Assembly: GCA_024404095.1 (NCBI GenBank)
Contig: JAKSQO010000001.1
Span: 123,577-187,576 of the forward strand
Reading direction: 5' to 3'
DNA from: Clostridia bacterium
GTDB lineage: Bacteria; Bacillota; Clostridia; Oscillospirales; Acutalibacteraceae
Length of the DNA stretch: 64,000 nucleotides
Below the pieces are notes generated by a model. It saw only the letters and a list, made by a program, of their open reading frames with translations, was not told the DNA's origin and searched no databases. The stretch's first letter is position 1; every line of letters begins with the position of its first letter. The position numbers and the translations under genes are program-made. Below are positions 9,090 through 17,481 of this stretch, piece after piece.

Positions 9090-9799
9090 TGTTTTTGTCC
9101 GCCTTTCTTTACTGAAATTGCTTGTTTTTTGTTTGCTGATTTAATATTTGAAAATACAACCTTTAACAGCTGTACGCCAAGCCTGAACACAAGCGCAATA
9201 CCCGCATTAAGAGTTCTTCTCGGGATAAGCGCAATTCTTGTTTCAAGTTCACCAACCGTCTTTTCACCGATGTAATCGGCATAGATGTTAACCTTATAAT
9301 TCTTCACATGGCACGATGAACAGATGAATCCGAGCGAGGGGTAAAGCTCGCTGCACACCTTGCCGTATTTAATAGCGGTTGCGGCTGCATCACCCTCGGT
9401 AATACTCATATAAATTCTGAGCTTTCTTATGTAAAAGCTTCTGATAAAGCCCTTTGAGAACTTGCCGAGCGCAGCACAGCAATCACCGATAAACTGAAGC
9501 ATACCGCTGACGCCCTGATTATTGTAGAAGGTTTTGAAGGGATTTTCTTTTTTAGGCTTTGGCTCCTCTTCCTTCTTTTCCTCTTCGGGTTCTTCCTTTT
9601 TTTCTTCTTCGGGTTTTTCTTTTTTCTTCTTTTCCTTTTTAGGCTTCTTCTCGTCCTTCGGATAGATGTTGAATTTCAGAAAGAGCCATTGAACCTTAAG
9701 TCTGACAACATCCGTGTATTCAAAATCAACAAGAACGGGAATACTGAGCACTATAACAAAGAAAAGAACTATTCCAAGAAAAATAAACAAACCTGTCAC
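9086..9799 (-). CDS. DUF2953 membrane protein (YtfI-like)
   Basis: Protein of 237 aa with one N-terminal membrane helix (GLFIFLGIVLFFVIVLSIPVLV) followed by a long Lys/Glu-rich low-complexity stretch and a C-terminal DUF2953 domain (about residues 125-215). I place the start at GTG 9799, which has GGAGG seven bases upstream; a longer ATG at 9838 lies inside scpB. It is co-translated with gerW and follows scpB by 16 bases. The function is unknown; a sporulation link is inferred from the neighbour. Confidence 0.85.
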   Translation of the reverse strand: MTGLFIFLGIVLFFVIVLSIPVLVDFEYTDVVRLKVQWLFLKFNIYPKDEKKPKKEKKKKEKPEEEKKEEPEEEKKEEEPKPKKENPFKTFYNNQGVSGMLQFIGDCCAALGKFSKGFIRSFYIRKLRIYMSITEGDAAATAIKYGKVCSELYPSLGFICSSCHVKNYKVNIYADYIGEKTVGELETRIALIPRRTLNAGIALVFRLGVQLLKVVFSNIKSANKKQAISVKKGGQKQ

Positions 9800-9815
9800 A
9801 CGATCACCTCCGTAG

Positions 9816-10442
9816 TTATTCGGCCGGTACTTCCTCAACTGTGCCTGTAATCATTTTATTCTCAATAATCTTGCCGTCATCAAGATTGATTTCAAGCTGA
9901 TTCGGCAATTCTTCATTTTTCGGAGCATCCTCATGCTCGGGAAGCTCGGGAAGCTCATCAAGCGAGCTGACGCAGAAGCACTTAAGGAACTCCGAGGTTG
10001 TTCCGTATATAAGCGGTCTGCCGGGCAGTTCAAGTCTGCCGCGCTCTTCAATAAGACCCTTTGCAATAAGTGTGCTGATTACACCCGAACAGTCAACGCC
10101 TCTGACCTGTTCTACAAACGCCTTGGTAACAGGCTGATTATAAGCAATAACAGCGAGAACCTCAAAAGCGGCATTTGAAAGGGGTGAATTTTTCTTTATT
10201 TCAAGTACGGCTCTGACCTGCTGAGCATACTCCTGTCGGGTACAGAGCTGATACTTATCATCCATTTTAACAAGGCAGATACCGCTCTCACGCTTATCAA
10301 GGCTGAATTTCAGACCCTCAAGCGCACTCTCGATTATATCCTTATCCTCTTCAAGAGCCTCGGCGATTCTGTCAATTTCAAGCGGCTCACCTGCCGCAAA
10401 AAGTATTGCTTCAACGGCAGACTGCATTTTATTCGTTGTCAT
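9816..10442 (-). CDS. scpB: Segregation and condensation protein B
   Basis: Partner of ScpA in the SMC condensin complex, built from two winged-helix domains. MQSAVEAILFAAGEPL opens the family, and the second wing ends near GRPLIYGTT. I start at 10442 (208 aa), which overlaps scpA by 14 bases and has a GGGAG site inside scpA; the longer open frame up to 10529 is only scpA read out of frame. The acidic C-terminal tail is normal. Confidence 0.95.
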   Translation of the reverse strand: MTTNKMQSAVEAILFAAGEPLEIDRIAEALEEDKDIIESALEGLKFSLDKRESGICLVKMDDKYQLCTRQEYAQQVRAVLEIKKNSPLSNAAFEVLAVIAYNQPVTKAFVEQVRGVDCSGVISTLIAKGLIEERGRLELPGRPLIYGTTSEFLKCFCVSSLDELPELPEHEDAPKNEELPNQLEINLDDGKIIENKMITGTVEEVPAE

Positions 10443-11184
10443 CTGTGTAGTCTCCCTCCACATCAAAGTTTTCAATATCCGAGTCGACAATTTCGACCTC
10501 AAGCTCACCCTCAACGCTGTTGACAACAATCTTTTTATCCTTTGTCAGCGAGAGAAGAGCGAGAAATGTTGCAACCATTTCCGAGCGTGATTCAGCATTT
10601 TCAAAGAAGGATCTGAATTTTTGCTTTTTACCCTTGAAAAGCCTGTGCATAATAAATCCCACACGCTCACGGATCGGAACAATTTTATGAGCTACGATAC
10701 CCGAAAAAGCTTCAAACGGCGGCGGAAGATTTCTCTTGCCACGTCCGATAGCAGCTATATAAGCCTTCATCAGTTCAAAAGGCTCGTGCGAACGGCGGTA
10801 AGTCATATCCGGCGCAAACTTCTCGGGTTTGCGTGAAAGGTAGTCAAATCCGTCTGCCTGCTCGGAGAGCTTTTTTGCCATAAGCTGACAGTCCTTGTAC
10901 TCGGAAAGATCACCCTGAAGCTCATTTTTCAGAGCCTCAGCCTCCTCCTCGTGAACAGGTAAGAGCGAAACTGTTTTAATATAGACAAGTCTTGCCGCCA
11001 TTTCGAGAAATTCGCTGGCAACCTCCATATCCGCCTCCTGCATTTGACGAACATAATCAAGATACTGTTCAACAAGCAGAAGAATAGGGATATCATTTAT
11101 ATCAATTTTATGTTTGCTGATAAGATGCAGAAGCAGATCCATAGGACCCTCAAACACATCTAATTTGTAGGAAATTGTTTCCAT
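10429..11184 (-). CDS. scpA: Segregation and condensation protein A
   Basis: Kleisin subunit that bridges SMC heads in chromosome condensation. The N-terminal motif YKLDVFEGPMDLLLHLI is the family signature and the winged-helix C-terminus (VATFLALLSLTKDKKI) is present. Start at 11184 (251 aa) is preferred over 11199 because GAGG lies nine bases upstream. It is translationally coupled to scpB. Confidence 0.96.
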   Translation of the reverse strand: METISYKLDVFEGPMDLLLHLISKHKIDINDIPILLLVEQYLDYVRQMQEADMEVASEFLEMAARLVYIKTVSLLPVHEEEAEALKNELQGDLSEYKDCQLMAKKLSEQADGFDYLSRKPEKFAPDMTYRRSHEPFELMKAYIAAIGRGKRNLPPPFEAFSGIVAHKIVPIRERVGFIMHRLFKGKKQKFRSFFENAESRSEMVATFLALLSLTKDKKIVVNSVEGELEVEIVDSDIENFDVEGDYTDDNE

Positions 11185-11195
11185 ATAAATATACC

Positions 11196-11873
11196 TCAAC
11201 CTATTGCGCGGAAAATCATATAAAAGAAACTGTAAATACCGTTGTAAATTGCACCTGATGCTAAAGAAAGCGGTGTTGAAAGTATACCTGTGAACAGAAG
11301 AACAATTATTACACCGGTAATATATCTTTCATACTTCATGACTGAGAAATAATACTTTGTCGGGAGAATTGCAAAAAGTATCCTTGAACCGTCAAGAGGC
11401 GGAACAGGTATAAAGTTAAATACAGCGAGATTGATATTTATAAGAGCACTGTAATGGAAAAATATTACAAACGATGTAGCAACAACCGAAGTTGCATTTG
11501 ATGCATAAATTATAAAAATCGCTAAAATTGAAACTACAGCTGCAATAATATTCGACAGCGGTCCTGCAAGAGCAATCAGAGCCATTGCGAGCTTTTTATT
11601 TTCCATTTTAACATTGCGAATATTAACGGGAACGGGCTGAGCATAGCCGACACCGACAAGCAGAATCATCAACGCTCCGAGCCAGTTGATATGAGCCATC
11701 GGATTGATAGTAAGCCTGCCCTGTCGCTCCGCGGTATCATCACCGAGCTTATGTGCGACCCAGGCATGTGCATATTCGTGAATCGGGATTATGCAAAAAA
11801 CAACAAATACACTTACGCAAATTCCGATAACAATTTCTGTTATATCTCCGCCTCTTAATAATTGTAAAAGCAT
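11196..11873 (-). CDS. Site-2 protease family membrane metalloprotease (M50)
   Basis: Intramembrane zinc protease with about six hydrophobic segments (225 aa). The HEYAH motif in the second helix gives the zinc His pair and catalytic Glu, and the third ligand segment appears as PVPPLDGSRI. The family is related to SpoIVFB and YwhC. It lies 12 bases upstream of scpA and 9 bases after prmC. The substrate is unknown; YwhC-type members are common next to scpA in Firmicutes, so a specific sporulation role should not be assumed. Confidence 0.92.
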   Translation of the reverse strand: MLLQLLRGGDITEIVIGICVSVFVVFCIIPIHEYAHAWVAHKLGDDTAERQGRLTINPMAHINWLGALMILLVGVGYAQPVPVNIRNVKMENKKLAMALIALAGPLSNIIAAVVSILAIFIIYASNATSVVATSFVIFFHYSALININLAVFNFIPVPPLDGSRILFAILPTKYYFSVMKYERYITGVIIVLLFTGILSTPLSLASGAIYNGIYSFFYMIFRAIG

Positions 11874-11881
11874 ATTATCTC

Positions 11882-12727
11882 CTATTTAACAGCAGTCACT
11901 ACCCTTGGGAAGCCGCTTAAATCATTTATTGTATTCACACTTGAACGTGAAAGGAAAAACATCTGTGAAATCTCATCTGCCTGATCCTCGGCACATTCAA
12001 CAGCCATTGCACCGCCTTTAGGTAAACGCTGAAGCCAGTCAGAAGCAAGAACACGGTAAAAGTCATATCCGTCTCTGCCGCCGTCAAGAGCCGTTGCAGG
12101 CTCACGTCGAACCTCCTGCTGAAGAAAAGGCAAATCCTCCGAGCGAATGTAGGGCGGATTTGAAAGAATCAGGTCGGGTTTAATATCATTCAAAAGCGAA
12201 TTATCAAAAATATCTCCCTTGACCGCCGTCACATTATTTACTCTGTTGTGAAGAATATTTTTCTGTAAATACGAAAATGCATCATCGTATTTTTCAACTG
12301 CATAAACCTCAGCTTTTTTTATCGCCTTGGCAACACTTATAGCAATGCATCCGCTGCCTGAGCAAAGGTCAATAACAATCGGATTTTCCCTGTTCTTAAG
12401 GAAATCAACAGCAAAATCAACAAGCAGCTCTGTTTCAGGTCTGGGTATCAGAACGCCCTCACCGACATAGAACTCACCGTCCATAAACTCCCACTTACCG
12501 AGAATATACTGAAGCGGTTCACCCGTTGCACGTCTGCGAATAAGACGCATATACTCGTTAAAAAGCTTTGTATCAGCTTTGTCGGAACGTCTGAGCATAT
12601 ATTGAGTTGTGTTAATCTCTAAAAGGTATTCCAGCAAGCATCTTGCGTCAAAGCCTGCGTTCTCTCTGCCTGCGTCCTCAAGCATTTCCGCACCCTGTCG
12701 GCACAGCTCATTGATTGTCATTTTCAT
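11882..12727 (-). CDS. prmC: Release factor glutamine methyltransferase
   Basis: Methylates the Gln of the GGQ motif in peptide-chain release factors, using S-adenosylmethionine. The N-terminal helical domain carries GEPLQYILGKWEF; the Rossmann domain has VIDLCSGSGCIAI and the catalytic NPPY (SNPPYIRSEDL). The start is most likely ATG 12727 (281 aa) or the second ATG at 12721; the longer frame lies inside the DUF1385 gene. The release factor gene itself is not adjacent here, but DUF1385-prmC pairing is usual in clostridia. Confidence 0.94.
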   Translation of the reverse strand: MKMTINELCRQGAEMLEDAGRENAGFDARCLLEYLLEINTTQYMLRRSDKADTKLFNEYMRLIRRRATGEPLQYILGKWEFMDGEFYVGEGVLIPRPETELLVDFAVDFLKNRENPIVIDLCSGSGCIAISVAKAIKKAEVYAVEKYDDAFSYLQKNILHNRVNNVTAVKGDIFDNSLLNDIKPDLILSNPPYIRSEDLPFLQQEVRREPATALDGGRDGYDFYRVLASDWLQRLPKGGAMAVECAEDQADEISQMFFLSRSSVNTINDLSGFPRVVTAVK

Positions 12728-13712
12728 CGTTCTTTTCTTCAGGCTCGTCAACGTCATTGATGTTCTCTTTTTCAAGTCCGAGCGCAACCTTAATTGAAGC
12801 AATGCCTACCTCGATAATATCATCAGTCGGCTCCTTGGTTGTTATTCTCTGCATCCACTGACCCGGCGCGGATGAAACTCTTGAAAAGAGGTTATCGTGT
12901 TTGCCGGCGTAGCGGATAAGCTCATAGCCTACGCTCATAATCAGTGGCAGAAGAAGAATCTTTACAATCATCCAGATTGCCTTGTAGGTTCTGATACCGG
13001 GAAAAGCAAGAACAACAATCGTTGAAATCAATATACTCAGAACAAGTGTAAGAAAGATAAAGCTTGTTCCGCAGCGCGGATGAAATCTTGACTGCTTCTT
13101 TACATTTTCAACAGTAAGCTCAAGTCCGTTCTCATAGCAGAAAATTGATTTATGCTCAGCACCGTGGTACATAAACAGCCTTTTAATATCTTTCATCAAC
13201 GATACAATATACATATATGCAATGAAAATAACAATTCTCATTACACCCTCAATAGCAGGCTTCCATGCGCTGTGTTCGCCCTTGCCGAGAATAAGATCGG
13301 CTATAAATGACGGCATCCACATAAAGAGGAAAAATCCGATACCAAACGCAATAACAGCAGAAATAATACCGATAACCGTCATCATTGTCGGACCGAAATG
13401 ATCGCTGAGCCATCTGTCAAGCTTAGACATATCCTCGGGATTACCGTCCTCTTCTATAACAGCGGTCTTTTCAGCAGACTCCATAAGGCATTTGTAGCCG
13501 TAAATCATCTGCTCAACAAAATTGATAGGACCGCGTATAAACGGAATCCGTGCAAATTTATATTTATCCTTTAAAAGCTTCTGATGCTTTAACTGTGTTT
13601 CTATTTTGCCGTTCGGAAGTCTTAATGCCATTGCAACACCCTCGGGGCCATTCATCATAACGCCCTCCATAAGTGCCTGACCGCCGACGCTGACCTTCTG
13701 TTTATCAGCCAT
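12708..13712 (-). CDS. DUF1385 membrane protein (YqhQ-like)
   Basis: Integral membrane protein of 334 aa. It starts with VGGQALMEGVMMNGPEG, the DUF1385 signature, and contains the conserved HGAEHKSIFCYENGLELTVENV and HPRCGTSF segments in loops between about four helices. Start at 13712 has GGAGG nine bases upstream and overlaps the kinase gene by 8 bases. The biochemical function is unknown. The coupling to prmC is conserved in Firmicutes. Confidence 0.9.
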   Translation of the reverse strand: MADKQKVSVGGQALMEGVMMNGPEGVAMALRLPNGKIETQLKHQKLLKDKYKFARIPFIRGPINFVEQMIYGYKCLMESAEKTAVIEEDGNPEDMSKLDRWLSDHFGPTMMTVIGIISAVIAFGIGFFLFMWMPSFIADLILGKGEHSAWKPAIEGVMRIVIFIAYMYIVSLMKDIKRLFMYHGAEHKSIFCYENGLELTVENVKKQSRFHPRCGTSFIFLTLVLSILISTIVVLAFPGIRTYKAIWMIVKILLLPLIMSVGYELIRYAGKHDNLFSRVSSAPGQWMQRITTKEPTDDIIEVGIASIKVALGLEKENINDVDEPEEKNDENDNQ

Positions 13713-15216
13713 TTTCATTTTCCTCCATTGATTTCTTTTCATTTTCCTTTGCTATTGCCGCATCAATATCCCATACATCATCAAGCTCAACGTGGTCAAT
13801 ATCAAAACAGATAGTAACAGTTGTACCCTGACCGAGAACAGAGTCAATATCAAAGGTTCCGTTGTGCAGACGAATAATCTCGTCAACAACCGCAAGTCCG
13901 ATACCGGAACCGCGGACAGTCATATTTGTCTTATAGAATTTTTCCTTGACGTGCGGCAGATCCTCCTCGGAAATTCCGCAGCCTGTGTCGGAAATTGTGA
14001 TTTTGATTTTATCGTCCTTAATCTCAGCGTCAGCACAAATCTTTCCGCCCTGCTTAGTGTACTTAAGCGCATTGTCAAGAACATTTACAAATACCTGCTT
14101 GATTCTGTCGGGGTCACCGTCCATAGGCGCGGGAAGATTCGGTGCGTTGTATATCAGCTCTATACCCTCTCGCATCGAACGGTCTTTAAAAGCAAACACC
14201 GTTTCATCAAGCTCAGCAAGTATATCCATTTTTTCAATTTTAAGATTGATTTTGCCGCTCTGCATTCTTGAGAAATCAAGAAGCTCTTCAACGATACCGT
14301 TAAGTCTTGACGATTCGCTGATGATAACTCCCATTCCTCTCTTGGTAAGAGCCGGATCGGTATCTCCAATCTGAAGCAGAGTTTCGCCCCATCCCTTGAT
14401 AGCCGTGAGCGGTGTCCTGAGTTCATGCGAAACTGTTGAAATAAAGTCATTTCTGATTTTATCTGACACCTTGAGCTTCTTTGCCATATTGTTAATGGTG
14501 TCACACAGCTCGCCGACCTCATCCTTATAAAGATAATGGTCAATTTTCGCATCATAGTTGCCGTCTGCAATAAGCTTTGATGTTTCATTGATTTCACGTA
14601 TCGGCTTAACAATTGAATTTATAAAAATTGTACCCGAAATAAGAATGAGAAAAACAAGCAACAGGAAGCCTGCTGAAATAATCAGATACCACGAATTGAG
14701 CTGAGCATCAATTCCCTCCATAGACAGAAGATATCTTATCGCGCCTACGGGCTTATTTTCAGAATTTGTCACAGCCTTTGTAAGTGTAGTAACATGCTCA
14801 CCTGAGGAAAGCTTGCCCGTCCAGCGTGCAAAAGACAAGGTATTTTCTATCGCGTTGTTAAACTCTTCGATATAGCTCTTATCGTTTACGGCAAATCCGC
14901 TTGACGAAACAATAACCTTGCCGTAACGGTCGATAACCCATACCTCAACTGAAGTTTTGTCACTGAAATCAGAAATATAGGCTCTTGCGCCTGCCTCAAA
15001 ATTCCTGTCATTTTCTGTATAGCTCTCAAAATAAGTATCAACTATGCTGTTGGAGTAGGAGCTTATTTTTCTTTCAACCGATGAATAATAATAATTCTTG
15101 ATTGTAAAAGCGATGGCAATGCAAACAATGAGCAAAACGGCGATGAGTATCGTCGCAGTCTGAACAAACCATCTTTTTGTCAGACCAACAATCAATTTTT
15201 CACCGTTCTTTGCCAA
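13705..15216 (-). CDS. Membrane sensor histidine kinase
   Basis: Receives an extracellular signal and phosphorylates the response regulator encoded just upstream. Two membrane helices (about 19-38 and 177-200) enclose a roughly 135-residue extracytoplasmic domain of Cache/PAS-like pattern (VEVWVIDRYGKVIVSSSG). HAMP follows (about 198-250), then the phospho-acceptor H264 in FISTVSHELRTPL, and the ATPase with N, G1 (DTGCGI) and G2 (GSGIGLAVV) boxes. At 503 aa it resembles the PhoR/WalK class. It follows the regulator by 17 bases. Confidence 0.95.
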   Translation of the reverse strand: MAKNGEKLIVGLTKRWFVQTATILIAVLLIVCIAIAFTIKNYYYSSVERKISSYSNSIVDTYFESYTENDRNFEAGARAYISDFSDKTSVEVWVIDRYGKVIVSSSGFAVNDKSYIEEFNNAIENTLSFARWTGKLSSGEHVTTLTKAVTNSENKPVGAIRYLLSMEGIDAQLNSWYLIISAGFLLLVFLILISGTIFINSIVKPIREINETSKLIADGNYDAKIDHYLYKDEVGELCDTINNMAKKLKVSDKIRNDFISTVSHELRTPLTAIKGWGETLLQIGDTDPALTKRGMGVIISESSRLNGIVEELLDFSRMQSGKINLKIEKMDILAELDETVFAFKDRSMREGIELIYNAPNLPAPMDGDPDRIKQVFVNVLDNALKYTKQGGKICADAEIKDDKIKITISDTGCGISEEDLPHVKEKFYKTNMTVRGSGIGLAVVDEIIRLHNGTFDIDSVLGQGTTVTICFDIDHVELDDVWDIDAAIAKENEKKSMEENENG

Positions 15217-15233
15217 TGTTCACACCTCCGATT

Positions 15234-15950
15234 TTATATCCATTTATAGCCGAGACCCCAAACCGTTAAAAGATTCTTCGGATTTGAGGGATCCTCTTCA
15301 ATTTTCTTTCTTACACGTCTTATATTTACATCAACTATTTTTTCTTCACCGTAGTAATCGCTGCCCCAGACGTGATTAAGAATGTCTGTACGGCTGAGAG
15401 CAACGCCCTGATTTTTAAAGAAAAATTCAAGTATCTGAAACTCAACCTGAGTGATATCTATGTATTTTCCGTCTTTTGTAAGTGAGTGACTCTTGCAATC
15501 AAGTCTGAAATCACCGGAAATAATAATGCTGTCATCGTTGACGTTTGCCGATGCGTTCATTACTGTTGAAACACGTCTTGCAAGTGCGTCAACCCTTGCG
15601 GTAAATTCCGAGGGTGAAAACGGCTTTGTAACATAATCATCAGCTCCGAGCAGAAGACCCGAAACCTTATCCATCTCCTGAGTTTTCGCCGTAAGCATCA
15701 TAATTCCAATGTTGCTGCTGAGTCCTCTCAGCTTTTTACAAAGCTCAAAGCCATCCATTCTCGGCATCATAACATCAAGAACGGCAATTGAAATATTGCC
15801 CTCTTCTTCAAGATATTTTTCATATGCGTCCTGACCGTCAACAGCCTCAACGACTTCATATCCTGCTCTGATAAGGTTAATTACAATAAATTCTCTGATT
15901 GTTGCTTCATCTTCAGCAACTAATACCTTTACCTTATTCATATTCTTCAC
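15234..15950 (-). CDS. OmpR-family response regulator
   Basis: Transcription factor with an N-terminal receiver (phospho-acceptor D59 in AVLDVMMPRMDGF, Lys109 in YVTKPF) and a C-terminal winged helix (VDVNIRRVRKKIEEDPSNP). At 238 aa it is complete. It can start at GTG 15950, which overlaps the lipoprotein stop (GTGA), or at ATG 15941. The neighbours are the cognate kinase downstream and a calcium-loop lipoprotein upstream, which suggests that the three form one sensing unit. Confidence 0.95.
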   Translation of the reverse strand: MKNMNKVKVLVAEDEATIREFIVINLIRAGYEVVEAVDGQDAYEKYLEEEGNISIAVLDVMMPRMDGFELCKKLRGLSSNIGIMMLTAKTQEMDKVSGLLLGADDYVTKPFSPSEFTARVDALARRVSTVMNASANVNDDSIIISGDFRLDCKSHSLTKDGKYIDITQVEFQILEFFFKNQGVALSRTDILNHVWGSDYYGEEKIVDVNIRRVRKKIEEDPSNPKNLLTVWGLGYKWI

Positions 15951-17311
15951 CCGAAATCCTTCATAATAAAATCTTTTTCAAACATTTTATCTTTTACACC
16001 GAATTTATTACCTGCGTCAGTTATGCGGTAAACGTAGTTTGTATCTCCGTTCACACCGATAGTTTTATAATTTGAATAATTATTCTCACTCTGAGAACGG
16101 TCATAATGAACAATACTGAACAGTAAGTCACCGGTTTTGTTCTGTCCGCTCAGCCATCTGTAAGCCTCAATGTTACCTTTGGTATTTTTTATAATAATTC
16201 GTTCAACCCAGCTGCTCGGAATTTTCAGAACATAACCAAGCTTATGATTCACAATAGAGTACTGAACATCGTTAAGTCGGTTGTTTCTGAACTTAACCCA
16301 CTTGATAAAACTCATTATCTCTGTATTTTCATCCTGCTGTTCTATATAATCCGAATTATTAAGAATTTCATTCTGAGTTACGCTGACAGGAATCTCAAGT
16401 AAACCGTCACCGTCAATATCCATACAGGAAATGTTGATATTTCTCCATGTCGCTTTTGTTGTCTGTGACGCAGAATCAAAAAGCGGTGAAACAAGCTTGT
16501 TTTCATTCTTTCTGCTGTCCCAGTAAAGCACCTCGGTAAGCGAGTCCGTTTCGCCTTTTGTCGCTTCAACATAAATATAATTTATATCGCCGACCTTTTC
16601 AGTTGTAACAGAATTATATCCCGAAACATTACCGTCAGTTCTCGTTTCGCTGAGAACATCAAGCGTCAGCGTGTTAGCATTATAATTATAAACACGTGCA
16701 TACCCTGCCACTAACTCAGCGGATGAAGAATCAATTGACATTGTAAAAATATCTTCCCTGCCGTCACCGTTTGCATCAAGAAGACAGATATAATTATACG
16801 GATAAGGAGCAAGAGAAATAATCTTTTCCCCCGAAATCATATAGGTAACAAAAGATTTGTTCGTTTTACCTGACAGAAGACTCCAGCCGACAATAATCTC
16901 ATAACTTCCGTCAAGATTTATATCCGAGAACAGGACGGTATTAACCGAGCTTCCGGCACCGTCAACTGACGAAACAGGTATCCACTTCTCATCCTCATAT
17001 TTGAAATACCACAAACGAGCAAGGTCAGGCTCACTCTTTAATGAATAAAAAACAATTGCATCCTCGTCACCGTCAGAATCGCAGTCAAAAGTAAGGAAAG
17101 CAGATTTATATTCACCGTTTTCAGGTGAACAAAGGACATAATCCTTTGAAACAACCTTTTCAAAGGCTTCCTGCAAATCCTGATACTTTCCGACAGCTCT
17201 CGGCGGTCTTAAAAGCGAGTCAAAGCTTGAGAATCTGAATGAACAGCCCGCGAAGGAAAAACAGATAGAAACAACAAGAATCAACGCAATAACGGCACGA
17301 AAATGTTTCAT
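15947..17311 (-). CDS. Exported lipoprotein with FG-GAP/VCBS-like calcium loops
   Basis: A lipoprotein of 454 aa with a signal peptide and lipobox FAGC (Cys23). Four DxDxDG-type loops are visible at about residues 76-84, 130-138, 179-187 and 298-306, each inside a hydrophobic beta-strand context, as in FG-GAP/VCBS beta-propeller repeats that bind calcium. The C-terminal 120 residues look like a separate domain. It is the first gene of the operon, with its own promoter at 17371-17400, and overlaps the response regulator by 4 bases. I infer a sensory or accessory role; no exact family is recognised. Confidence 0.85.
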   Translation of the reverse strand: MKHFRAVIALILVVSICFSFAGCSFRFSSFDSLLRPPRAVGKYQDLQEAFEKVVSKDYVLCSPENGEYKSAFLTFDCDSDGDEDAIVFYSLKSEPDLARLWYFKYEDEKWIPVSSVDGAGSSVNTVLFSDINLDGSYEIIVGWSLLSGKTNKSFVTYMISGEKIISLAPYPYNYICLLDANGDGREDIFTMSIDSSSAELVAGYARVYNYNANTLTLDVLSETRTDGNVSGYNSVTTEKVGDINYIYVEATKGETDSLTEVLYWDSRKNENKLVSPLFDSASQTTKATWRNINISCMDIDGDGLLEIPVSVTQNEILNNSDYIEQQDENTEIMSFIKWVKFRNNRLNDVQYSIVNHKLGYVLKIPSSWVERIIIKNTKGNIEAYRWLSGQNKTGDLLFSIVHYDRSQSENNYSNYKTIGVNGDTNYVYRITDAGNKFGVKDKMFEKDFIMKDFG

Positions 17312-17370
17312 ATTTTTCCTCCTTTTTTCTCATTGCACACAATAAGGCAATATAAATTATTATTCAGTGT

Positions 17371-17400
17371 ATTATAGCACAAATAAAAGCAATATTACAA
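17371..17400 (-). promoter_or_regulatory. Promoter of the lipoprotein-kinase operon
   Basis: On the minus strand TTGTAA, 18 bases, then an extended -10 TGCTATAAT, about 60 bases upstream of the lipoprotein ATG, which has an AAGGAGG site. Confidence 0.7.
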
Positions 17401-17443
17401 TACGATTTCAAGAAATTTTCATATTATTCACAAATTAAACAGC

Positions 17444-17473
17444 AAAAAAGGAGAAGCCCGCGCCTCTCCTTTT
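17444..17473 (-). terminator. Terminator after the ispF-cdaA-cdaR run
   Basis: A 9-bp stem (17446-17454 with 17465-17473) with a GC-rich loop is followed on the minus strand by six T. It closes the long upstream operon just after the cdaR stop. Confidence 0.85.
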
Positions 17474-17481
17474 TATTTATT

